DNA from: Antedon bifida
Lineage: Eukaryota > Echinodermata > Crinoidea > Comatulida > Antedonidae
Direction of reading: 5' to 3'
Length of the DNA stretch: 64,000 bases
Assembly (NCBI GenBank): GCA_963402885.1
Contig: OY727099.1
Coordinates: 24,819,001-24,883,000 of the forward strand
Shown: one piece after another, positions 48,993 through 61,596 of the stretch
Layout of the letters: each line of letters begins with the position of its first letter
Numbering within the stretch: position 1 is the first letter of the stretch
Made by a program: the position numbers and the translations under genes
Notes under the pieces: model-generated
The model's database searches: none
What the model saw: only the letters and a program-made list of their open reading frames with translations
Told to the model about the DNA's origin: nothing

Positions 48993-51900
48993 ATGGATCC
49001 ACTGGGGACATCTACCAATACTGTTGATGCATCCAACCTACTAGAATGGTCCGACACAGATGTTCCTGTTTACAAAACAACATGTCAGAGGTCATCCAAT
49101 TTCCCTTGCAGACCTGATATAAATAAGAAAGTTGTACTTTGGTATGAATTATCAAAATTTAAATCTGTAATGTTATTAAAGTATTGTAGTTTGCTTTCCT
49201 TTGTACACCCCTAAGATAACACTTTCTACTGGGGCAATATAACACTACATCCAGCCTATGTTCATGTTATACACCTGTATTAAGGGGTCACTTTTTGGGG
49301 TCCCAAATGTGTCTTTTTTAATAAGTGTATTTCAGTTGTAGTTTTTGGGTTAATCTTAAATCTTAACTCACCAAAAATTAGAAATTTTCTTACAGATACA
49401 AAATCTTTCCTACTAAATCTATTGAAAAGTACCCACTTAATGAAAAATTTTTTAATCTGCTGTTTTTTTCTTGCAGGGAAGGCAACATATGCAGGTTGAA
49501 CTCTATTGCAATAGTGAATTCAACCAATGAGACGCTAAATGACAAAAATCCAATTAGTCAAGAAATATTTGACAAGGCGGGCCCAGATCTACAAAAAGAA
49601 TTATGCGAACAATTAAAAGGTATGACAAGAAAAGTACTTGCATAATTAACTAAAGCTCTGTCTACACTATCAAACAAAAAAATGTGATGTGCCCATATGG
49701 ACATGATGATGTCATATCACTACCATAGTTGGGCACATCACTACCATATTTGGGCACATCATACTTTCTTGTGTTGATGCGCTAAACATGACTTCATATT
49801 GGCATATCTCATTGGTCCCTTCTCCTTATATTATAAATCCATCTTTGTTTCTGTTTGTAATTTGTAGGTTGTCGAACTGGAGATGCTAAAATAACAAAAG
49901 GGTATCATCTGCCAGCTCGCTATATCATACACACAGTTGGACCACGATTCAACATTCGATACAAATCTGCAGCAGAGAGCGCCCTCTATAATTGCTATAG
50001 AAATGTATTAATGGTTTGCAAGTATGTTGAATATTTATTTTTTTTGTAATTCTTTTACTATTAGGAAAACATTTGTTTAAAAGGATTTTAATAATAGTAA
50101 TTATAAAAATGAAGTTCATAAATACAGGAGAACCCTATCAAGGGGACACATTCAGGACCCAAAAAGTATCCCCTAAATACTATATTTATTGGCCTTAGTG
50201 TTAAAATGATATTGCCCTTCTTCTATTTCAAACCATGGTGTCTCCTAATAGTGGTGTCCCCTGAATAGGGATTAATAAACCTAATAGTTATAATTGATTA
50301 TTTGTATATTTTTCAGAGAAAACCATGTATCAAGTTTAGCATTAACATCCATCCACTCGTTGAAACGAGGATACCCACCAGAAGATGGAACTCACATTGC
50401 CCTAAGTATGTAAAAGCTTTAAGCTCTGTCTACACTATCAAACTAGTTTGACAAAAAAACAAAAAAATATGTGCCCAAATATGGTAGTGATATGCCCAAA
50501 TATGGGCACATCACATAAAATTTGATAGTGAAGATGGAGTTTGTCATTTTAATGATGTTTGTGCTATTGGTATTAGTGATGTTGTGGTTGTATGTTATCA
50601 ATTATAATTTTTATTGCCAACATTTTTAGGGACTGTAAGGCGATTTCTTGAATTCCACGGAGAAGAAATTGAAAGAATAATCTTTGTCATCAGCGGAATG
50701 AATGAAGTAAGTATTGAAATCAACTCTTTCTGCGTTGAATATGTACACTGTTTGTATTCCAACAGCAAAACTTGCCAATTACAGGGTAGATAAAATATGT
50801 TATGCTTGTAAACAAAGTCTCATTTGAGGCTTAGAGTAGTGGAGAAGACATGGTTGTATTTAAGCTAAAACACTGACACTAACTAGGTCAGGATCGAACC
50901 TAGGATTTTGTGATTGGAAGCAAAGAACATTTACCACCAAGCTAGAGCTCCACTATATCATCTGTATGGAAATTGTGTTTGCCCTTAGTAGTAGAGGATC
51001 TTGAATTGAATCTTTTAGAAGAATCATTAAGAAAAATAGGCTACCATGTACCCTGCAGGGTTGTTAAGTTTTTAGTTGTTTTAAGTGTTTCATGATTTGT
51101 GTCTCCTTCGTAGGATTCTTACGCTGAACTAATGCCATTGTATTTTCCTCGGAACGAGAATGAGGAATCCTGGGCTTGTGATTTACTGCCAGAGAATGTT
51201 GGGAATGAATACGGGGAACCGGTTATTGCCGAGAGGAAAATACGCATCATGGACAATCCAGCCAAAATTAACTTTGGTATGTTAATTGAAGATAAAATAT
51301 TTGATAGATAAATTGTTGCTACTTTGATGTCTGTAAATAAAGTTAAACTCTGTCTACATTATCAAACTAGTTTGACAAAAAAAAGTGTGATGTGCCCAAA
51401 AATATGATAGTGATATGACATCATTATGTTCATATATGGGCACATAACATTTTGTTGTCACATATAGTTTGATAGTGTAGACAAAGCTTTAAAACAGATT
51501 ATGGGATGTATTTTTTTTCCAGAAAATGGTGATTGTAATGAAGAACTGGATGTCAATATTGATGACATGCATGTTGGTAGGCACGCTTTTGCTGCTATGG
51601 AAACACATCCTGATTCTGCACGTAAACAAGGTCAAAAGTCACAGAGTCCGGAAGAAACATTTGCTGATCAAAGAAGAAGGTATGCATGAAATGTGTACAG
51701 TTTTTTTGGATACATAAAATAAAAATGTGGACAAATAATTGAAAATTATAAATTTTAAAAATAAATTAAAGATATAGATATGATAAATAAGATCTTTTTT
51801 TTTTATTCCAGATATGAGCGTTTACTACGCAAAGCACGTAGTGATGATTTGTCAGAACTAGCAGCGTATCGGTTTATCTACCAGACCGGAGTGGATATAT

Positions 51901-53564
51901 TTGGTCGTCCTATCGTCGTAATTGTCGGAAAAAACTTCCCAGCTGGAAATGTAGACCGGGATAAGGTAATATTGATTGTAACAAAAATTGTACACTTCCC
52001 AATATATTGAATGCACCTATCAGCATTTAGATGCTCTTAGTTAAAGATATATTGTCTCCCTGAAAAATAATTGTTGAGCAATTTTTTGTTGAATATGTCA
52101 TTTTAATGTCACATAATAGTTATTCACTTTGACCAAAAACTGGATTGGAAAAAAAAAATTATTTACCTGAAAAAAATGTAATTTAAAGCAAAAAAAATAC
52201 TTAAATTGTCTGTCAGACAATGAGTTTTTGGTTAAAATTAACTATTTATTTTGTCTTTATAGGTGAAGTAATTATTTGTTTTGTTTTTTTTTTCTACAGA
52301 AGTGAATAACTTTATTAAAACTACGAAATGGCCTGTTAAAAGTCTGATTTTATTAATCTTTAATTTTCAAGTTTTTTGGGGGAACAATACGTCTTTAACA
52401 TATTATAAAATAAATGGATGATGGTTTTTTTTCCCTACAAATAACATATTTGTTTTGTTTTGTAGGTGCTTTTATATCTCATCCATGTACTGGATCCAAT
52501 AGTTAGTAGAGATTATATCGTAGTTTACTTTCACACACAAAGTACTTCCGAAAACCAGCCGGAGATGAGCTGGTTGAGACAGGTGTATCAATTAGTGGAC
52601 AACAGATATCGTAAACACCTCAAATCATTTTTTATAGTACATCCTACATTCTGGTCAAAGGTCAGTATCAGAGTCATGAGTTTGAGAAGTACTTAGAAAT
52701 TTATTTTTAAGGCTCTGTACTATATTTTTTGTGCAGAGTTTTTGACAATTTTGCAATATTTTTAGAATTATTTGTTGTGAAGACGCCATACTTGTGGCAG
52801 TATGTGTTGTGAGGGCGCCATGTTTTGGGCAGTATGTGTTGTGAGGGCACCATGTTTTGGGCAATAATATGTTGTGAGAGCGCTCTACTTTGAGTCATAA
52901 TGTGCTACGAGGGTGCCAGACTTGACAATATGTGTTGTGAGGGCACTATTCTTTGGGGAAATATGTGCTATGAGGGCGCCAAACCTTCTTCAGTATCTGT
53001 TTTTATTTACATCTGCTCTCTTTTGGAAATATTTTACCTGATACTGTATCTATAAAACCGTACACACTATCCTTTCAGCTTGTAACTTGGTATTTTACGA
53101 CATTTACCGCATCTAGTATCAAGGATAAGATACATAGTCTTCCCGGAGTTCACTTACTCTACCACAATATCAATCCAGACCAGCTAGACATTCCGCCATT
53201 TGTCCTCGAGTATGACTTAAAGGTATGTGTTCTTTTTATGTCGGCTCTAGCCAGGCTAGAGTGTTACAAATCTTAATATAAGGAACCCAGCAAAATGCCA
53301 TTCCCAAGGGTTCGTCTCATGGGATTTTCACCCTTCCTTTGATAGGAGTGTCCCCTGAAATTTTGTTGGCCCTGGGAGCCTCCCATCTATTTCAAAATGC
53401 TGGATCCACCACTGATGAAGGTGAAGTTTCAATGGCAATCGCCAAAAATTGATGTTTTTGATGATGCATAACCAGTTTTATTTTTGTAATTCGGATTGTT
53501 ACAGATAAATGGACCAAACTATTACCAATCTGTAGAAGAAGGTGAGAACCCTGAAGGATTGTAA
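48993..53564 (+). CDS. GDAP2: GDAP2, macro-domain and CRAL-TRIO protein
   Basis: Ganglioside-induced differentiation-associated protein 2 family; molecular role not settled, with family links to lysosomes and stress. Coding exons: 48993-49141, 49477-49619, 49868-50021, 50317-50405, 50630-50706, 51114-51276, 51523-51679, 51812-51965, 52466-52660, 53079-53222, 53505-53564. The frames join to 494 aa (human 497). The protein begins MDPLG as in vertebrates. The macro domain spans about residues 45-220 (AIVNSTNETLNDKNP, GCRTGDAKITKGYHLPARYIIHTVGP, RTVRRFLEFH). A short linker follows, then a CRAL-TRIO/Sec14-like domain at about 320-480 (YQTGVDIFGRPIVVIVGKN, LLYLIHVLDPIVSRDYIVVYFHT, FFIVHPTFWSK, IPPFVLEYD). 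The protein ends NGPNYYQSVEEGENPEGL; the short C-terminus differs from vertebrates. The ATG lies about 50 bases inside an exon that starts after an acceptor near 48941, so there is at least one upstream 5' UTR exon. Divergent to VPS18. Confidence 0.97.
49653..49772 (+). mobile_element. palindromic MITE, family 1, copy 11 (GDAP2 intron 2), truncated
   Basis: Left end is intact and preceded by TA, 33 bases after the donor of exon 2. The right inverted end is lost. Confidence 0.85.
50125..50290. mobile_element. inverted-repeat element with AGGGGACAC ends (GDAP2 intron 3)
   Basis: ACCCTATCAAGGGGACACATTC at left is mirrored by GGTGTCCCCTGAATAGGGATT at right. A related copy occupies 58440-58540 (CCTCTATTAAGGGGACACC ... 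GGTGTCTCCTGAATAGGGATT), with fragments at 49270-49310 and 5515-5550. Confidence 0.6.
50421..50542 (-). mobile_element. palindromic MITE, family 1, copy 12 (GDAP2 intron 4)
   Basis: Shortened copy that begins only 15 bases after the donor of exon 4. Confidence 0.85.
50805..50954 (-). mobile_element. tRNA-derived SINE, reverse copy (GDAP2 intron 5)
   Basis: On the minus strand: AGTGGAGCTCTAGCTTGGTGG (A-box region), then a consensus B box GGTTCGATCC, then the shared body CCTCAAATGAGACTTTGTTT. The intact B box makes this the better-preserved copy. Confidence 0.8.
51346..51489 (-). mobile_element. palindromic MITE, family 1, copy 13 (GDAP2 intron 6)
   Basis: TA on both sides (51344-51345 and 51490-51491). 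Ends 33 bases before exon 7. Confidence 0.9.
52041..52398 (-). mobile_element. MITE family 2 (TTAA-type), copy 3 (GDAP2 intron 8)
   Basis: Starts TTAA-AGATATATTGTCTCCC and ends GGGGGAACAATACGTCT-TTAA. About 358 bp, AT-rich, non-coding, full length. Confidence 0.85.
52775..52985. repeat. 34-40 bp repeat (GTGTTGTGAGGGCGCCATG)
   Basis: Five to six units of TATGTGTTGTGAGGGCGCCA with variable spacers in GDAP2 intron 9. Generates false minus-strand ORFs. Confidence 0.85.
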
Positions 53565-53659
53565 ACTTCAAACTGATTGGCTGATTGAAATTCAGCTAGA
53601 ATCACTGATTGGTTGATTGAAAATCAACTTCAAACTGATTGGCTGGACAGTAATGCTGT

Positions 53660-53665
53660 AATAAA
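53660..53665 (+). terminator. candidate GDAP2 polyadenylation signal AATAAA
   Basis: Canonical AATAAA about 95 bases after the GDAP2 stop. The 3' UTR just before it contains duplicated CTGATTGG-type stretches. Confidence 0.5.
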
Positions 53666-53669
53666 GAAA

Positions 53670-55600
53670 CTAGATTGGATGCAAAACTTGGGCAAGCAAC
53701 AATTGAGCAAGATAATAAAAAAAAAATAACTAGTCACAATTTTGAAAAAATAATCAAGACAAAATATTTAATTGAAAAAACATTTTTTTTTGTTTACGTT
53801 TAAATGCATTTTGTTTTACAAAAATAATGTATGCAAATATAACATAATTAAGAGTTTAGTATCGATGAATAATAACTATAAACTATGCATGCCTCGCAAT
53901 CGACAATAGCGTGCGGTTTGAGGGCAGCATTGAGTTGTATCACAAGTCTTCCCCGAACAAAAATATAAATCTGTATCCCATCTTGCCACTGGTGTTCCTT
54001 TTCGTGTGATTATTATTTTTTTTTTTTTATTCAATCGAAAAACAAACAGCAACAATTACCGCCACTTACAGGTTTGAAACCTGTATAGTATACATATTAT
54101 TCGTAAGTAGTATATACTAAATAAACAAGTGCTACAGAAATTAATAATAGCTCTGAAAAACTGATTAACAAGATTGTGCAATAGATATGAGATTAATTTA
54201 AACCATGGCAAGTAGTATTCCTTTATTTAATTATGTAATATTATGTAATACCTGTATGCAAATTACATATACCTGCAAAAATTACATATCATTTTCTGAT
54301 AACTCATTTTGTTTAGTTATTTTGAAATGGAGAACCCATTCCATAACTTTGAAATGAAGTGTTAACCTTATTCCGTCTCCCCTCCCCTATTTTATTTTTG
54401 ATTGTTTTGATAGGTGGACTTTGTACTGTGTTTATTGTTCAATAATTGAATTTTTTTTAACGTGAGACATGCACAAAATCTGTTTATTATTAAAAAATTG
54501 TATTAACTTTTGTAATTTTTTACTGATGATAGTACAAACATTATGTTGATATTATTCTATCTACTTAAAAGCTGAGATAACCGTAATATAGTTGAAATAG
54601 TTAAAAGTTAATACATTAAATCAAGCTTAATGTATATTGGATATTAATGTCTACATGCTCAGTACATCTAGGGCTGATTTGTGGACTTATGTACATTGGC
54701 CTATTGGGTACATAAACCCAAAATTAGGTATTGGGTTTGTGTCTACAATAAATGAACAATGAAGTTAATCAAAACAAACTTAGTGGATGGGTTTTAAGCT
54801 TGGTACCCACCCACTGACCAATCACAAGCAACAGAAGATGATACATCGCATTGTGATTGGTCAAATTACTTGTGGCATGTCCTAGTGGGATACATGTGAT
54901 CAAATAAAACTTTTACATAAGTATTGATATTAAAAAGTTTTACAAAATAATAGGTTGCCTAACAAACAAGTGATTGTGAGTTCTTTATAATGGTAGTTAA
55001 GAAAGATAAATCGAAAAATAAATATTTTTTAAAGTCAACACTTCTTTTTCTGTGTTTTTTTTTGTGTCTAAAATAATATTTGTAATAAAATAGTGATTTT
55101 GTTTAAATGTATTCTGAATGTTATGAACACAGCCAAATTGTCAGATTTGCCAAGATTTTTACTCTTTGTTTGCAAAGATAATGGTGCTTGACCATTTCTG
55201 CCTTTTTGGCGACTGGGGAGGTGACACTGTGATGGTGTGCTATCACTTTTAAGCTTCCGTAGTTATGACTGGTTCGAAGTTGAGCGATCTTTCTACCACC
55301 ACCAGGCGGTCTATCCGCTAGGTGTACACAATTTCGACGATACTACTTTTAAAAAGGGATGAATTTATCTTCATTACTTTTACACCTGTTCTCAATTCAA
55401 ATAATGTACATTTAACGTTCTCTGTTTTATTATTTACCACATTAAAACTATTCAATATAATTCTCTCTCTCTCTAAAGTATAATAATCATTACGTGTTAC
55501 AGAAAGTAAAAGTATTAGCAAAATAATATAATATCTAAAATGGTATCGCCGGCCTGTTGTAACAACAAGATTGGCTACCGCCTGGCAGAACAATCTGCAA
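53670..55600. other. GDAP2-ARL1 intergenic region
   Basis: AT-rich; no exon-like block recognised. The part nearest ARL1 (55200-55620) is richer in GC and is probably promoter-proximal. A 100-codon minus frame at 55318-55620 has no recognisable domain. Confidence 0.5.
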
Positions 55601-55660
55601 CAGCGGCTTGCAGTTTGCATCGATATATATATAGAGGGCCTGTTTTTTGTGTACAGAGTG

Positions 55661-55670
55661 TATATAAAAA
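55661..55670 (+). promoter_or_regulatory. TATA box of the ARL1 promoter
   Basis: TATATAAAAA matches the TATA consensus and lies 120 bases before the ARL1 ATG. This would place transcription start near 55690-55700. No closer alternative core element was seen. Confidence 0.55.
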
Positions 55671-55789
55671 GAGAGTGATGTAGAAACTGACACGTTGACC
55701 GAGCCTAGCTAGAAATCGGCTTTGAAATTAAAACATTAATTATTATTTAACTATTATCATTATTTAAGAAAGGTTTTAATATTTATATA

Positions 55790-58906
<3,117 letters not shown>

Positions 58907-58920
58907 GTGAGTTAACACTA

Positions 58921-58935
58921 GCAGCGCCCTCTACT
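58921..58935 (-). promoter_or_regulatory. CTCF-like motif after the ARL1 stop
   Basis: AGCGCCCTCTACTTG matches 14 of 15 positions of the reverse of the vertebrate CTCF core (CCASYAGRKGGCRSY). Only the motif is seen; binding in this organism is inference. Confidence 0.3.
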
Positions 58936-59251
58936 TGATCTAACGTGCAACTCTAAGGATAGAGTCTAACGAATCTCAGTGACTATGACATTCTACGAAA
59001 ACTGCAGCGTTCAACGACTCACGAAACCAAGAACAGATTGTAACAATATGATACTTCTAAGTATACAATGCGTTCTGTTTAAAGGAAAAAGAATGTGTGA
59101 ATTTTATAGAAATATTTTTTCTATAAAAACACATGTCACGAGAGGTATGGTTTCTCGTTTTAACTTATTTTCACTCGTAACTGTAAAATATCGGTTTGAA
59201 TTTTTATGTTTATGTAAATTATAATTAACAAAGGCTTCCTGATGAAATCTA

Positions 59252-59257
59252 AATAAA
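59252..59257 (+). terminator. candidate ARL1 polyadenylation signal AATAAA
   Basis: Canonical AATAAA about 345 bases after the ARL1 stop, in an otherwise featureless 3' UTR. Confidence 0.45.
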
Positions 59258-59518
59258 TAGTATTGTAGTGCATTATGGAAAAACTGCCTTATGGGATACA
59301 ATTACCAGTAATGTGTTTATTATGTATTATTACAGTATATAATGTGTTATTCACAAAAATTGTTTGACCAAACTGTCTGAAATACAGTAAGATATTCATG
59401 GCACATTTCGTACACCCTCTTCTGTACTTTATCAATCATAATTAGCTGTAAATTTCTAAATACAAAATATTATAAATTGATCACCTCATGGAGGCACAGG
59501 ATGGTTCATCCGTATGTA

Positions 59519-59656
59519 CAGTGGTGTAATAGCTATGAGCGCTCACTGGCTAAACCCAGGGACCCAGATCATAAGACCAATGCAACTACCCAGCATTAAA
59601 GGCCCCCTTAGGAGTGCTATTGTAGGGGCCTTTTCCCCCCTGAATTACGCTACTGT
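59519..59656. mobile_element. hAT-like short inverted-repeat element
   Basis: ACAGTGGTGTAATAGC at left is mirrored by GAATTACGCTACTGT at right, with GGCCCCCTTAGG ... GGGGCCTTTTCCCCCC inside. Ends of the CAGTGGCGTA type are usual for hAT MITEs, but no clear 8-bp target duplication is visible. Confidence 0.45.
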
Positions 59657-59659
59657 GTG

Positions 59660-61596
59660 CTTGCTTGTTTTGTGCCACTTAAGGCACTATTCATAAGCCT
59701 GTGGTCAGTCAAAAACCCCGGTCAGTCAAAACTCTCCGGTCAGTTAAAAGCCCCATTTTTCCCTGAAGTGCCCTTTCCAAAATAGATATCAGCAGTGGCC
59801 TAACTAGTCTAGTTCATGACGATTTTTTTTTTATGGAAAAATAAACCTCCCTGTAAAAATTATGGCTGCAGGCTGAATTCAGGTATTGTGATAATGTCAA
59901 CTGGAAATCTAACTACATTTAACCGTGAGGTTGTTGAAATTTGTTTGTCTATTCTATTGATAATATAAAGTCCATTGATATTAATATAATTTATATAAAT
60001 TATAGATAATTTGTGTGTTACTAGTTAAACTATGTGAAAGACTTGTATATAGATAATAGTATACTGTACATTTTGAAGAAATAATACAAGTCTGGAGTAT
60101 TTAGAAATACAACTTTGTCACAATATTATTTTTCTGTTGTTACCCAGATGCCTTTTATATAAGCGATACTTCTAGGATTTTTTTTTTCTTAAGATGCATT
60201 TTTTTTCAGTTGATTGATTCATTTTAAGATTTCAAAGGTGGTGGACGTCGAATTTTAGGTTTAAATTTTAAACTCTTCTGCATTTTTTCACCGTTTTATA
60301 CACCTTTATATAAAAAAAGATTTAAATTGCGTTGCCAACTGCCCAAAACGAAGTAAGATGACAGGAAACATAAAGGGGAACTGAATCCCTAAAGCCTTGT
60401 CTACACTATCAAACTTTATGTGACACAACAAATGTGATGTGCCCATATATGGACATGATGATGTCATATCACTACCATATTTAAGCATATCACTACCATA
60501 TTTGGACACATCACACTTTTTTTGTTTGATAGTGTAGCCTGTGTTCCCCTCCTACCCAGTAGTAATACAGAAAGATAAACATGTCAAATTTTAAATATAA
60601 ATATCCGGGATATTTCAAACAGGGAAGTGCTAACATATAATATTTTAGCTGTCAAAATAGGGGAGCAAGCCCCAAGCTTGACCCCCTGGATCTGCCCCTG
60701 TCAATATATAAGAGTTATTGTCCATTTCTTTTCTCAAATGTTCTCAATTGAGTGCCAATATAATATTGTATGTCTCTTAATTTTAAAATTTGATCTGAAA
60801 GGTGCTCTCTGTTGTTCAGTAAATATTGTGGGGCCCTCTAATTAGTTTGGTTTATACCACTATATCTGTGTTCAAAATATAATTAAGACATTTCTACTTT
60901 TATTCTAATTTTGGTAATATATACCTTAAAATAGATAAAAATTGTTTTCATAATCTATATTTGAATATTCTTATGAAAAATACTACTTTTTAGAGCATTT
61001 TTGAAACAATACTATTCAGTACAAATGTTATTTAACTTAGGCCTTTTAAAAATGTCAATGATTATATGTCTACTCTGATAATCACATTATGTATATCTCA
61101 ATATAAGAATAAATTATTAAGATTCAATTTTTAATGGTAAATTTATTTAGTATTTTTTTCTGCACAAACAAACATAAACATTCAATTGATTGTGAAAATA
61201 AAATAGGCCTACCTAAAAACTGAATATAGTCAACTGAAGTCGATTCTCTGGAAGTCAGTGGGTTTTTCTACAGAGAACTTTATAAAATGTTCAATGGTTT
61301 TGTGTACACAGATCAATAACTTTATTAAAATTGAAAAATTAGTCAAAATTTGTTTCATGTTTTGGAGGATACATCTTTAAGAATAATATTGAGTTATTGA
61401 ATATATGTTTTATTTGTAATGCATACATATTTGCAGTTGTTTAAAAATGATTTATATAATTGAATCATAAGTAGATCAGGAAAGGTAGTCAAACATTTAT
61501 TTACAATTTAAAGTGCATGTTACCGTAATATATTATTTATCTGATTTAAATTGGGTGTAAATAAATACAAATTGTTTAGATATATTTAGCCGCTTC
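59660..61596. other. intergenic region between ARL1 and the satellite
   Basis: AT-rich and without exon-like blocks. It contains MITE family 1 copy 16 and a family 2 fragment at about 61308-61379 (GTTTTGGAGGATACATCTTTAA). Confidence 0.5.
60392..60538 (+). mobile_element. palindromic MITE, family 1, copy 16 (intergenic)
   Basis: The only copy outside a gene. TA precedes the left end (60390-60391) and the right end is truncated (AGTGTAGCCTG). Confidence 0.88.

Noticed and set aside
55318-55620. 100-codon minus frame upstream of ARL1
   Set aside because: No known domain and it overlaps the likely ARL1 promoter; kept as promoter-proximal DNA.
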